This document shows positions 10,086 through 21,711 of a stretch of DNA of 64,000 nucleotides, one piece after another. Below the pieces are notes generated by a model. It saw only the letters and a list, made by a program, of their open reading frames with translations, was not told the origin of the DNA and ran no database searches. The DNA comes from Liopterus haemorrhoidalis (taxonomy: Eukaryota; Arthropoda; Insecta; Coleoptera; Dytiscidae), in contig OZ020618.1 in assembly GCA_963971575.1 (NCBI GenBank), positions 5,520,501 through 5,584,500 of the forward strand. Reading direction: 5' to 3'. Position numbers and translations under genes: made by a program. Each line of letters starts with the position of its first letter. Position 1 is the first letter of the stretch.

Positions 10086-10750
10086 ATTTCAGCTTGTCTT
10101 ACCAACTCAAAAATGAATTCTCTCATTATAAGAATTTGTAGGACACTTAATAAAAATGCTGCTGATATTGACATATTTTCTTCTTCATTGTTTTCGTTCA
10201 AAAAAAAAATTTCTTTACAATTTATGAATTGTCACTGATACAGTTTCCTTAAAATACTATTATTGTTATTATTATTGTATATTTATATTGTTAAATTATT
10301 AATTTTGTAGACATAAGATGTGTACACTTTATATATAATTTGTGTTACACTGTAATTGGAATAACCCATTCGTGGGGATATTCTGTTGTGTATCCTATAC
10401 AGTAAAATAAAATTAAAATAAAAAATTGGGAAACATACATGGCAGATCAATCCTAATGGAAACGAACTATGTAGGCAGCTATACCTACAAGGGATTCCAG
10501 AGCTAGAGAGATAGTTATTGACAAAAACGTTATAATAATTTACAATTTTCGTTTTTATTAATTATTTCTAAACAAAAATCTGATTATCTTTCTTAATAAG
10601 ATATGCAGCCCCAGATAATCACATGGGGTGTCGAGATTTGACATTTAATCCATGAAATTTTGGCTCAGGAAAAAACCACCATTGCATAGAATATGTTTGA
10701 GTGGTCTGAAGTTAACTCGATTAACTATGGACAAGAAGAAAGTGTTGTGC
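10086..10750. other. Degenerate retroelement surroundings
   Basis: A retroposon-like 3' tail on the plus strand (AAAATAAAATTAAAATAAAA near 10405) suggests another truncated insertion. Otherwise nothing is identifiable. Confidence 0.3.
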
Positions 10751-10755
10751 CTTTC

Positions 10756-10971
10756 TCAAAAAAATCTCTTTAAGATATGATTTAAAAACAAATTTCGTAA
10801 CCCTTTTTTAACTACTATCCAATTGATATTTATGATACGTCTAAAATAAAAACATTTTAAAAATCTTGTATTAGTTTTAACATCACTAGGCGTGGCACTT
10901 TCAAAATAATCTCTTCCTGACTTAGACCTTTCATTCAAGTTTATTGCTGTCCAAGTAGATGTAGGTGCCAT
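10756..10971 (-). other. Orphan small ORF
   Basis: A 71-codon frame begins MAPTSTWTAINLNERSKSGR and has normal-looking composition for about 40 residues before becoming hydrophobic and AT-driven. It might be a first exon or a transposon piece. I cannot identify it, and there is no supporting splice or promoter evidence. Confidence 0.2.
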
Positions 10972-11159
10972 AAATATAATTATCTAAGATTCATTTACGT
11001 AACTTAAGTGAAAATCACTTAGTTACCGTTTGAGATTACAACCGTTTTTATTTATTTATTTTTTTCTTTTTTTGCTTTGGTATTCTTCTCACCAAAACAG
11101 ATCTTTTATATGCACTTTCATCCGGGTAAGATTTAATCACACCTTCTCTCCATTTATCT

Positions 11160-11445
11160 GCATAGAATTAATATGGTTTCGTCTCCTTTCTGTCCGTGTG
11201 ATAATTTGTCTGTCAGCGATTTGAACCAATTATTGTTTGAATGCCCAATTTATTTTCGCAATCGTAACTTAATCATACAAAATTTAGTTATCCAAAAAAT
11301 ATCCTTACCTACCAATATTCAAACGCTTATTGCTACTAACTCTCTAGATATTTATGAAATTATTTATAACTATATTAAAGCAAAAATATCAAATTATAAA
11401 TGTAATCTTATATTCTCTTCATTTATGCCTGACTAATAGCCAAAG
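11160..11445 (+). pseudogene. LINE C-terminal zinc-knuckle fragment
   Basis: The plus strand encodes NLSVSDLNQLLFECPIYFRN followed by about 55 polar residues and a stop at 11434-11436. The pattern resembles the C-terminal zinc-knuckle end of Jockey/I-type LINE ORF2 (Cys, then HLLFECP). The 5' portion is truncated. Confidence 0.55.
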
Positions 11446-12240
11446 CAGCTAAATCAAACAAATAAAAGGAAAAGAAATAAATAACACATTGTTAATAGTG
11501 AGAAATACGTTTCTGAAATTGAAAAAAATTAAGCCATATATCAATATATTTCTTATTAATTTAATGAAGCCTGAGATATGAAGCAAGTGCAAATACTATC
11601 TCTGTTGGCTTTTTACACTTAATAAATACCTACAAAACTCTGAAATATGTTAAAATTCACACCTCATATAAATTGTTTAAATTTGGGATTTTCCTTGATT
11701 TTGTAACACTTACAAAATATTTTTTAAAACCTAGATAACCTCTCGTTTTTCACTGTGTCATCCTAAACAAATTTTGATTCAAAATTTAACCTTTACATTT
11801 TTGTAAAACTTGACAGGTCTATTAGAAATCAGTTAAATAAGATATTTGTCAAGGCACTATTATTTTTACAAACCTTGAAAATTTAAATTTGTAAATAAAT
11901 ATATTGCAAACAATATATTTTCGAAGTTTTGTCATTGTTTTAAAATGCATTCATATAAAATTCAAAATAAAATTAGAATGGCAAAATTTTAAATTTTAAA
12001 TATAATCAAAATATTACACAATAAAGAAGGTTAGTGTGACTTAAAATTTAAAACCTGTTAAAAAATATTTGGCATACTTTTCAGTTTGTAGATTTTTCAG
12101 TCAATTGGTAAAAAAATATTAATCAATTTCAATTCAATTTATTTTAATTAATAACTATTACATTTAATTTATCTATTACATTTTATTCTATATCTATTTA
12201 TTCCTTACATTATAATTCTTAACTAAAATATAAATTTAAT
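11446..12240. other. AT-rich, no recognised content
   Basis: Very AT-rich sequence without open frames or repeats I can name. Confidence 0.45.
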
Positions 12241-12249
12241 TTCTACCTG

Positions 12250-13035
12250 TTGGCTTGAAATCTATTTTGCTTTATTTATTTTCTTTTTCTTTGATTTTTT
12301 CTCTCCTCTCCATTACCTCTTTCATCCATGTGTATCTGCAGCCATTTCCGTTTAAAATATCTTCTCTTGTTCCTCCTTTGCTTCTCATTTCTTCACATTC
12401 TTCCAGCATATGTTCAACCCCCCCCAAAGGGAGACCCCTTTCTTCTCTGCACATTTTACATCGTTTATCCTCCTCTTTTAACCAAAATTTGCCTTTCCCA
12501 ACCTTTTCTTCATTCCCACTTTTAAACCTTGCAATTATTTTGTTTTTCCCGTTTCCCTTTTCTTTTAGATACAGCGGTCTTTGCGTGCTCCAATTTTTTT
12601 ATTGTACCTTGATCCGCTTATTCTCTCGCTTAATTCTTGTTGTTGTATGTCCTTCATTCTTTCTATTATCTCCTGCATTCCATGTCCACTCTCTCTTTCC
12701 TCCTTACTTCTTCTGTTGAAAATCTTCCGTATTCATACATTTTACTTCTTGTTATCTCCCATTTTGATGTTTTTTTTTCTGTTTATCTCTATTTTGTAAT
12801 TCTTTCCAGCATTCGTTTAATAATTGTTTTTCCGGGTTCTTGGTTATATTTTCTTCAAATCTTATTGCTCTTTTAACGGCTTCTATTTTAATTTTGTACA
12901 CTTTCGTCTCTTCTAATACTATGTACTCCGGTATACATCCATCTATACCCAACATCCACTTAAGATATTTATTCTGCACCTTCTCCAGTGGTAAAAAAAA
13001 ATATATTAATCGAATTCTCTTTTGTTTCACGTAGA
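12250..13035 (-). pseudogene. LINE C-terminal region with zinc knuckle
   Basis: The minus strand carries the tail of a non-LTR retrotransposon ORF. It begins near 12990 with KVQNKYLKWMLGIDGCIPEY, continues with EETKVYKIKIEAVKRAIRFE and KQLLNECWKELQ, and after frame changes ends with a Cys-rich motif (MCREERG ... VEHMLEEC) and a Lys-rich stop region at 12272. The Y-K..W.L....PEYIV.EET signature is typical of insect Jockey-like elements. At least two frameshifts separate the recognisable parts. Confidence 0.6.
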
Positions 13036-13585
13036 AAATTATTTTTTAAATTCAGAAAGTCTTTGAGATGCGTGATATCAATGAAACAAAAATTTCACTT
13101 ACTGTTTAATATTCCCAAATCGTTCATGAGAATTGAATAAGAGCGAGAATTTCAAAGATATCTGATTTACGTTTACTACACCTTTATGTAACCAAAACAA
13201 TTGAAAAACACAATGGAACATGAACCTGAAGCTAGCTTTTATTGCACATTGTTAATATATAAGTAAAAGTTGAAATCTGGATTGAAAAAAATAAATCTGT
13301 TCGCATAGTCATTTACAATGATTTGTTATTATCAACAGCAAGCGTAGATTAATTTCAATGCACTTCTACAAACTTTATGTTTGTGTCTGTTAGCGACTAG
13401 CTACGGCGCTGCAACTCTGCTATACTTAGAGCCCCGAGAAGAGTAAGGGCCCAAGTACAGAACCTTGTTGTACTTCATTTTTGGCTCATCACCTCAATAC
13501 AACTTTTTTGTGTGGCAAAGTATAATATTTGGTTTGAAGTTAATAAAACTTAAGAAATTATTTTACGAACCGATTTAATATCTAT
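13036..13585. other. No recognised content
   Basis: AT-rich sequence preceding the satellite array. No gene or repeat identified. Confidence 0.4.
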
Positions 13586-13589
13586 TGCT

Positions 13590-14400
13590 TTCAAATTTAA
13601 AATTTAACTATCTCCCTTATAATTAACTTAGCAGCAAAAAGTGAAAAACAAATATTGTTTAGAATTAAAAGAAAAATCTTTTATCTAACAATTTTTGATT
13701 TGATTAATATTTAAAGATTTATGACGGCAAATCTTTCAAATTTAAAGTTTAATTATCTCCCTTAATATTAACTTAACAGCAAAAAGTGTAAAACAAATAT
13801 TGTTTGAAATTAAAAAAAAAATCTTTTATTTCAATACAATTTTTTGATTTGATAAATATTTAAGGAGTTATGGCGGAAAAACTTTCAAAGTTAAAATTTA
13901 ATTATCTCCCTTTTTATTGACTTAACAGCAAAAAGTGTAAAACAAATATTGTTTTAAATTAAATGATAAATGTTTTTTCTAAATACAATTTTTTGATTAG
14001 ATAATTATTTAAAGAGTTTCCCGATGGCGGGAAATCTTTTAAATTATAATTTCATTATCTCCCTTGTTATTTACTAAACAGCAAAAGTTGTCTAACAAAT
14101 ATTGTTTAAAATTAAAAGAATAATCTTTTATCTAAATACAATTTTTTGATTTGATTAATATTTAAAGAGTTATGGCGGGAAAACTTTCAAATTTAAAATT
14201 TCATTAACTCAACAGCAAAAAGTGTAAAACAAATATTGTTTCAAAATAAAAGGTTAATCTTTTATTTAAATACAATTTTTTGATTAGATAAATATTTAAA
14301 GAGTTTAGGCAGGAAAACTTTCAAATTTAAAATTTAATTATCTCCCTTAATATTGACTTGACAGCAAAAAGTGAAAAACAAATATTGTTTAGAATTAATA
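13590..14400. repeat. Tandem satellite array, unit about 148 bp
   Basis: Landmarks recur at regular spacing: TATCTCCCTT at 13609, 13754, 13903, 14056 and 14339, CAGCAAAAAGTG about 20 bases later, and AAACAAATATTGTTT after that. Spacings are 145, 149 and 153 bp. The unit between 14056 and 14339 carries a short deletion that removed the TATCTCCC motif. About five and a half units are present with roughly 10-15% divergence by eye. Confidence 0.85.
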
Positions 14401-14940
14401 AGTTTAGTAGACTCAAATTTATATTCCTTACAGCTTATAATTATGTGAAATTAAATATGCAACTGAATTTACTATGTATGACAGAGTCTATTTAGAAACA
14501 CTTATCATAGAAAGTCGAATTATCAAATAATTATAAATTTAAAACTTTCGATCATAAAAATTATAAACACGATATTTCGGCATTTTATTGCCCTATTTTA
14601 ACATTGTCAATTTTCTAATGTAGCTTCTGAGTACCGTAACCAATTATTGAACAACACCTTATAATATACATGTTTAAAAATTTCAACGATTGCAGTGGAT
14701 TACAGCTGTCATTTCCCTACTATATTTTCATTCTTTAGGGTGAAAAATGATCGATTACCATGTTTCGTTACACCATTTGTTCTGACTTTGCTTTGATGGC
14801 ATGTGAACATCTACAAGGCACAAAGATAATAAATGAAGCATCCTAAATTTAAAAAAATATATATACTTACATACTAGGTCTACAAGTATGAAATGCGGAT
14901 TTTTTTCAAATTTGCCACGCAAACAGAGTGTATAGTTCAA
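14401..14940. other. No recognised content
   Basis: AT-rich sequence between the satellite and a mariner remnant. Nothing identified. Confidence 0.4.
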
Positions 14941-15056
14941 AGTTTCAACACATATGGCGTTTTGTTAAGTTATCATTAAGTGTCAAATGCGTATAGGTTA
15001 TAATTTGAAAAGTGATCATATAGCTTTGTTTTACTGTGTTAAAAATGTAAAATGTT

Positions 15057-15553
15057 GTGCCAAATAAAGAGCATTCGCAGACAGTACTACAGTTTTGTTT
15101 TCATTTGAAAAAAAAACTACTGCTGAATCATATCGACTGCTTCGAGAAGCTTATGGTGAATATGCTCCATCGCAAGATACGTGTGAACGATGGTTTCGGC
15201 GTTTCAAAAGTGGTGACTTTGATCTTAGAGACAAAGAACATGGAAAACCTCCAAAAAAATATGAAGATACAAAATTGGATACATTGCTACAGGAAGACGA
15301 TAGTCAATCACAAAAACAACTAGCAGAGCAGTTAGGCGTTAGTCAACAAGCTGTTTCCAATCGCCTACGAGAGATGGGTAAGATCCAGAAAGTCGGCAGA
15401 TGGAAAAACGCAAAAACACTTGTGAAATTTTGCTTGCACGGTACAAAAGAAAGTCTTTTTTGCATCGTATCATTACTGGCGATGAAAAATGGATTCATTT
15501 TGAAAATCCAAAATTTTGAATATCCAGAAATAGTTGTTGATCCACGTAATTAA
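15057..15553 (+). pseudogene. Mariner transposase, N-terminal part, decayed
   Basis: The plus strand encodes the N-terminal half of a mariner transposase: FCFHLKKK, then (after a one-base shift in the A-run near 15113) TTAESYRLLREAYGEYAPSQ, CERWFRRFKSGDFD, KEHGKPPKKYED and QKQLAEQLGVSQQAVSNRLR (the second helix-turn-helix) up to GKIQKVGRW. There a short internal deletion and frame change follow. The region that should carry the first catalytic Asp is still visible out of frame (GDEKWIHFENP, near 15480). The last two thirds of the catalytic domain are missing. Non-functional. Confidence 0.75.
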
Positions 15554-15649
15554 GTTGTTTCATTTGGTATGCTATCTGAAATTAAAAAAAAAAAGTTTTT
15601 TTTTTCATATAATACATATTTATCTCGAGATGTGTTTTTTGAACTCTCA

Positions 15650-15815
15650 GTATTTTTCCTATATGTAGGTCAAAGAGTTGTATAAGCATGCCAAATTTTA
15701 ACTTTCTTAATGTTAAGCCGTTTGGTTACAATTTCTACTGTACAGACAGGCAGACAGACTTATGAGTGACGATATAAGGGTTTTTTTGGTGGTCATACCT
15801 ACAAAACCCTAAAAA
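15650..15815 (+). repeat. Modular element, tail fragment
   Basis: This is the last 165 bp of the modular family: GTATTTTTCCTATATGTAGG, GTATAAGCATGCCAAATT, GACAGGCAGACAGAC and the terminal hairpin ending ACCTACAAAACCCTAAAAA. The rest is absent. Confidence 0.7.
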
Positions 15816-16439
15816 GATGAAAGTAATAAGAGCCGAAGTATGGGTTTTTGTTTCGATCCTTCTGAAGTAGGATATAGTTTCTAAATTATATTTTTGTTAA
15901 ACTATTTGAATATTATGCAATATACAGGGCTATGTAATTTAAAGCTAAGAAAGTTTTGACAACAATGTTTTCCTTTAAATTTAAAATTTAAATAAATTTG
16001 GAAACAAAGAAAGTAACAGTAATTTACAAGTAGTGACTGTATTTACTATGTATGATACTTATGTAACGCACAGTAACATACTTAAGCCGTTGCATTTAAA
16101 AATTTATTTCACATGTAAATCATATTAGCCATTTAAGATTTTTAAATTGATTTGTTTGAATAGTTGATTAGATAGAAAGTCAATATTAATTACCTTTCTC
16201 AAATGAAAGATGAGTTTGGAATTTACATAAAATCGAACATATTAAGTGCTTCAAATTATGGCAACTATTGAAAGTCGTAACATTTGATGGATGCATTACG
16301 GTGTATGCTTAAGGAGGATTTACTTGGCCGATGACTGTTTACGTGAATGCAACAAATTAACTGTCGTCATAAATATACATGTTTCATGTATACATGTTTC
16401 TGTGTTTTAATATTTCCATAAATATGGACAAATATTACT
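15816..16439. other. No recognised content
   Basis: AT-rich spacer. A short duplicated phrase (ATACATGTTTC, twice at 16375-16400) is the only visible structure. Confidence 0.4.
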
Positions 16440-16443
16440 TTAA

Positions 16444-16995
16444 CCCTCTCATGCCACGTACACGTACATGGACACAATTTTCAGTATTGTTCTAATATCT
16501 ATACTTGAAATGAGTATGTATACCTATCTAAGTGAACACAGTCCACGTTTGTGTACTTAAGTTTACCATAAATGATCATAGATGACAATAGCTATATCGT
16601 ATTTCCCAAAAAAAAAATTATTTGAAAAATGCTGCACGATGTAAAAGTTCGAGTTATACGAAGCGAACGAGATATATTTGCAAAAGATGCGAAATATATC
16701 TGTGCTCTGAATGTTTTGAGTCATATCACACCTAAAATAAGTAAAACGTTTTATATTTCAGTAATTAGTTTGTAAAATGTTGTTTTTTTCCAATATAATG
16801 TGATTGATTTTTTTCAAACCTTATGCACTTTGTCCATATATGTGGACAATTCTTTTTTTATTTAAAAAAAAGAATATTTCAAAGTACTTTTTTCAAAATT
16901 TATGTTCTTTTGCCAAATTTATACCAAATTTCTTATAATATATTTTTTTCATACGATAAAACTAGAATCTAAAAAGTTAAAATCGCATGAGAGGG
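16444..16995 (+). mobile_element. Internally deleted piggyBac-like element
   Basis: The element is flanked by TTAA on both sides (16440-16443 and 16996-16999) and has terminal inverted repeats starting CCCTCTCATGC. TTAA targets and CCC-starting ends are the piggyBac signature. The only coding remnant is the C-terminal Cys/His-rich domain at about 16625-16735, with motifs RCKSSSYTKRTRYICKRCEI, YLCSECF and YHT before the stop. The catalytic core is deleted, so the 552-bp copy would depend on a transposase encoded elsewhere. Confidence 0.75.
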
Positions 16996-17093
16996 TTAAA
17001 ACTTGTATTTTTCTCTTTTCAAACAATATTTTTTTAACCATATCTGCTATCTGTCAGGTTAACCAATAATTTGTGACGAGGATAGTAATGGTT

Positions 17094-18195
17094 GGTTTAT
17101 ATACGGAACTAGAATAAGGAATAGGAAATAAGAATAGTACACAAGAATAAAAAATATTAAACCGTTTATATAGGACATAACATTTCGTCGCTGCGCCTGC
17201 GTACTTGCGTTGGCCTGTGTTTAAGGTTTGTCACTTAACAAAAAAAAACATTTTATTGTTGTTTACAACCCTCTGATCACAACTGAAAAACATCTGTTGA
17301 ACAAACTTTATTACGGCAAACATTTTGATTGCTGTGCGCAGGCTTATCGTGTCTCATACCCTTTTCACACTAGATCTTTAAGATCGGATGTTAAAGTGAA
17401 TGTATCTTTAAACGCTAACCTACGCCTAACCTACCCTTTTCACACTAGATCTTTAAGATCGGATGTTAAAGTGAATGTATCTTTAAACGCTAATGTGAAA
17501 CCGTACGGCCTCGTCTAAACACGACCGATGTTTAAGACAGAGATCTACGTCTTAAACTTCGTACGCATTGCCAACTTAATTTCTATTATAAAAAAAATAC
17601 TCCTTGAATTTGTGCTGTCAACATTTTATATTATCATAAACAAGAATACTGTATTATATCGACGTTATAAAAAGTTTATACTTATTGTTATAATAAAATT
17701 ATTTATTTTAATAATGTGTTTAATAAAATACAGAGCTACAATAATTGAGATAAAATGTATCGACTTACATGTTAATACAGGTGTAATATATTTTTTATTG
17801 TAGTGCCTTTATTGTAGAATGAAATGAAATATCCTTAATTGTTTATAATAATTCAAAATGTGCGTCTGCGCAGGCAGTTCAAAACTGGTAATTTCATGAC
17901 GGTAACTTATGGACAAAATTACTGTAGCTGATGACAGCACCAGAGATTTAAACATCAAGTGTGAAAGCATACCGATCTTAAACATCGGTGAACTTTAAGT
18001 TCACTCGTCTTAAAGATCTAGTGTGAAAAGGGTATTATTCTTGAAATAAGAATAAAATGTTGAATGTTACCAACTATTCTTATGTTTAAGTTAAATTTCA
18101 TTCCTACATAAACCGATATACGGCGCATCCATGTTTTAACATCTTGTGTACTATTCTTATTTTCTATTCCTTATTCTTGTTCCGTATATAAACCA
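17094..18195. mobile_element. TIR element with 53-bp ends and a nested element
   Basis: The terminal inverted repeats are about 53 bp (17094-17146 and 18143-18195). Each starts GGTTTATATACGGAAC and contains GAATAAGGAATAG and AATAGTACACAAGA. Inside lies a second inverted-repeat element (17357-18037). No transposase is recognisable, so superfamily is unassigned. Confidence 0.7.
17357..18037. mobile_element. Nested TIR element with a 74-bp internal tandem duplication
   Basis: The ends are ACCCTTTTCACACTAGATCT and its inverse. The left end is present twice in tandem (17358 and 17431), each copy carrying CTTTAAGATCGGATGTTAAA and AAGTGAATGTATCTTTAAAC. The duplication creates a short open frame by chance. 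Inserted in the larger TIR element at 17094-18195. Confidence 0.65.
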
Positions 18196-18740
18196 AGCAT
18201 TAGCGATAATAAGAAAATATGGAATTTTTTTTATGACAGTCATTAAGAAGTTGTTTTTTATCATGCAAAACATACAAGTAAATACAGAAACCAACAAAAA
18301 TGTTTATACATATATACAATTAAATACAGTATTTAAAAAAAGATTATACAGAAGTAAATATGAAATGATACAAAAAAGTTGTGTTATATAACTGACTTAT
18401 AATTGCTTGTTTAAATCGCTTCAAACTATAGCCGAATATGTTCTTCTTCATCAAAATTATTATTCATTAAAATAGAATTATAAAAGAGACATATTCGGTT
18501 AATCGGAGAGTTCGCAGAATTCGTTTTTTTAACAGACGTAGAAAAAAATATTATTACATCTTATGTAATAATTACCTATACACTTAAGCCAAATTTACAG
18601 AGTAAATGAGGGCAATCATTCATATAATTAACAATTTTATAAAGAAAACAAGAGTCATGAAGCTTACATCTAGTTTCAAGCGAAATTTATTTTAATTTTC
18701 ATCAGGAAACCATTTAACCCTCTCAAATTATTTAATTAAT
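18196..18740. other. No recognised content
   Basis: AT-rich spacer. No gene or repeat identified. Confidence 0.4.
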
Positions 18741-18748
18741 TCTGAAGC

Positions 18749-18855
18749 TGCCACTGATTTCACAATAACAAATGTCAAATTTTACGAATATAGTAATGAC
18801 ACATTTCAATATTGCCATCTAGTGGTCGTTTGTAAAAACACAAACGGTAATCCTA
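18749..18855 (+). repeat. Dispersed repeat, inverse copy at 59768-59880
   Basis: About 105 bp including AATGACACATTTCAATATTG and CCATCTAGTGGTCGTTTGTA match 59768-59880 on the opposite strand at high identity. No ends or coding content are recognisable. Confidence 0.65.
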
Positions 18856-19645
18856 GTAACTTCTACAAGTTCAACTCTCTTATTCATACAAAAATTGATA
18901 AAAATCTGAAAAAAATAAATAAAAAATTCTTAAGTAACTATTTTGGGACAGGAGTATATTTTTTTATTATATAACATTTAATACATCAATAACATATATT
19001 ACTTTTATTTTTACTGTCAAACTATAGAAAGTTCGAGAAAATAAGAAAAACATTTCATTAAAAAAATGAAAGGTAACATTTTTCCTTATGCTCTGGTTAA
19101 AATAAACTGGATATGTATGTTTGTGTGTGCATTAAACTTCCGGTATTCAGTGCACAGGTTTTTATATAAATTTACAACCAGATTATCTTCCGTAAAACAA
19201 TATATGTGCCATATATGTAACACTCTCACTGCCATTGCGTAATGATTTCAATGATTCGATTCCAACGAACCACTCAATGATATGCAGGACCGTACACATA
19301 GTAAACATGTTATATCATGTTTCATTAATATAGTATTAGTATTACTTCATATATTAGACAAGGCTAAAATGAATAGAACATTGAAACAGAACAATGGATC
19401 GAAATGAAAATGCTCAGGTGGTCTGGAGTCTTTTAGAATTTAATCTGTTTTTTGAAAAAATTGGGGATATAAATAAAATAAGCAATAGTAAGTTGACGAA
19501 ATTTTTTACAGATTTATTTATTTTTTTGAGATTACAGTTTACAATATAAATACGTCTTTTTTCATATTAAGGATAATTTAAATAATTTTAAGCTGTTTTG
19601 GAAAAAGTTTTAGAATTAAATATATATTTATTTTTTTAGGATTAA
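18856..19645. other. No recognised content
   Basis: AT-rich sequence. Around 19200-19320 the composition is more balanced, but I find no open frame or known motif. Confidence 0.4.
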
Positions 19646-19650
19646 ATATA

Positions 19651-19946
19651 TAGACGGTTCACTTTTGTAAGAACAAACTAAGAGGGAATTTTGTTTTCAA
19701 TAGTTTGCACCTTTGAAGCTGTATGTCATGTTGGTATTAAAAAATACCACTTTTTTAAAATGTCGCTACATTTGACATATATCATAATGAAAAATGATAT
19801 CTTAATTATAATGATCATAACCTTATCAACCTAAAGTCGGTTTTACAGCGTAAGGAATATTAATTGACATTTAAAGTCAGTAACACACCATAAAAGTAAC
19901 CAAAATAACCAGATCTAGTGTGTTCTTACAAAAGTGAACAGCTTAT
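19651..19946. mobile_element. MITE with GTTCACTTTTGTAAGAACA ends
   Basis: The perfect terminal inverted repeats (GTTCACTTTTGTAAGAACA and inverse) are about 19 bp and enclose about 295 bp of non-coding sequence with an internal small hairpin (GGTATT...AATACC). Target duplication is not clear. Confidence 0.7.
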
Positions 19947-20135
19947 AAACAATAATAAATTTTATTACAAAAATACTTAATTTTTTTTTGTAATTTATTC
20001 AATTGATTTTTTTATTTTCAAAAATTATTGACAAATTTTATAATCTCCCTCTACTAAAATTTAAATATGATTATTTTTTTTTGTATGTGACAAATAATAT
20101 TTGTTAAGAATGTACTATATATTTATTTTAATATA

Positions 20136-20541
20136 CAGTCTGTTTCAAACGGTTAGGCGGAACTAAATGGGAATTTAGTTCTTTTAGGTTGTCACGAGAG
20201 GGACCTTGCTAGGGTTATTTCATTTTTCACGTTGGAATGTCAAAATTTAAAATTCCAACAATGAAACCATGGAAACGAAGTATATATGTCAAAATTAAAT
20301 TATTTTTTTATATATTTTAATGACAAAAATATAAATAATTGGGAAATTTGTAATAAGAATGACACAAAAAAATAACATATAAAGAAAATGACATTTTAAA
20401 ATGATGAAAAAAATGACCAAAAAATGTTTATTGTAAGTATGAATTACAAAGCTTAAACAAAACGGCCGAAAAGCACGATTTAAACGATGAAAGTAACTAG
20501 ATTGCAAAATCTAGTTCCGCTTAACCGTTTGGAACAGACTG
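20136..20541. mobile_element. CAGTCTGTTCCAAACGG MITE, copy 1
   Basis: About 406 bp with inverted ends CAGTCTGTTTCAAACGGTTA (left) and the inverse on the right, flanked by TA, which suggests a Tc1/mariner-type target. Three other near-full copies lie at 25878, 29728 and 49458. An open frame on one strand starting MQSSYFHRLNR recurs in every copy. Confidence 0.8.
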
Positions 20542-20812
20542 TATATTTCATAAAATGAGTTAATAATTTTGCAAATGAAAAAAAAATAGTATTTCTGATA
20601 ATGATCGTTGTGTAACACTATTTGTATTTTTGTAATAAAATTTATTATTGTTTATTTTATGTTTAAACCTAAAACTTTAACCAAAACAGCTTCAAATCGC
20701 TTTTACACCTTAATTGAAAAGATATTTAATAATTACACCTTGTGCAACCGAATTTGAAACATCATTGGTCGCCATCATTAATAAAATTAACACTATTGAT
20801 ACACATGTTACA
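20542..20812. other. No recognised content
   Basis: AT-rich spacer between a MITE and a SINE. Confidence 0.4.
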
Positions 20813-21058
20813 CTTTTTTTTTATTTATTTATTTTACATCGGCCTATTTCTGCAACGAGGCTAATCGCCGATGCCAGGAGGGGAACTCCTACACCTGGAT
20901 GAGGGATGAATGATTGTGAAAATGGGAGTAATGTAAACATATTATTCTCGCCCGAATAATATCACCAACGAAGGAGGCTCGAACCACCGACCGCCTAGTT
21001 CAGACTATTACCAGTCTAAAACCGCACGACTTAATGCAATCGGCCACTCCGTTGGCTC
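20813..21058 (-). mobile_element. tRNA-derived SINE 1
   Basis: On the minus strand the element starts near 21058 with GAGCCAACGGAGTGGCCGAT, has a box A-like segment in GTGGCCGATTGCATTAAG and a box B (GGTTCGAGCCTCC), a body of about 150 bp, and an A-rich tail (AAATAAATAAA) ending at about 20813. The layout is that of a tRNA-headed SINE. Target duplications are not obvious. Confidence 0.75.
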
Positions 21059-21060
21059 AT

Positions 21061-21312
21061 TAAGAATTATTTTAAGCAATTCTGTTCCTTATCTATTAAT
21101 TTTTAATGACTATATTCCTTAATGAGCTTTATCAATGTCAGCCATCTTGATTAGTAGTGACACGAGATTTTTGCAAGTGGCGTTTGCATTTTGTCTGTGG
21201 TTTTTAGTTATTTTTAAGTGGTAAAAGTGCAAAGTGAACTTGCAAAAGTGTGTGATATTGTGGACTTTGGTGTTTGGACTCTATGGATACCAAAATTGGA
21301 GAGAATGAAAAG
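21061..21312 (+). pseudogene. Exon-like block, copy 1 (start codon lost)
   Basis: This 250-bp block is homologous to 48657-48911. It contains a non-coding leader (TTCCTTAATGAGCTTTATCA, CCATCTTGATTAGTAGTGAC) and then 53 nt that in the other copy form ATG plus 17 codons ending at a splice donor. Here the ATG is GTG, and the translation would be VDFGVWTLWIPKLERMK. The donor is kept (AAAAG|GTATTT). The pattern suggests the 5' UTR and first coding exon of a multicopy gene or transposon. It sits between SINE 1 and modular element B. Confidence 0.5.
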
Positions 21313-21711
21313 GTATTTGTAGAAATTTTTATTAATTTTATAGTGCGTCATTGTTATGTAAAATGTGCTTCTATATACAATATGGAAACACATACATATG
21401 TACATATATATGTAGGTGTATACTGTAGGTATATTTTTTATATGTATGTAGACCGGTGGTATCCAACCTTTTCCCATTGTGGGGCATTATTTAAAGAAAT
21501 TCAGAAAATTAATTGAACGGGTATTTATCACTTTTAAACAATTGATAGACAACATACACACATTTTTAAATGTGCGTCATAAAAAATAAGTATGCTGTTA
21601 AATCACTTTGAACGCATGACTATGGGAGCACATATTTAAATGTAGTTACTGCCAAATTGTATCGACCTTAAGCGACTGCATAAAATTATTTTAACATAGA
21701 TCATAAAAAAT
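21313..21711. other. Putative intron side of the exon-like block
   Basis: The first 60 bases still resemble 48912-48970. The rest is AT-rich with a TATATGTA-rich stretch and no recognised feature. Confidence 0.35.

Noticed and set aside
12255..12719. Plus-strand ORF of 154 codons, Phe/Ser/Leu-rich
   Set aside because: It is the antisense shadow of the LINE C-terminal region read on the minus strand.
20295..20507. Protein-coding gene on the minus strand
   Set aside because: The frame is inside a TA-flanked MITE and recurs in its other copies; I treat it as a repeat, noted under findings.
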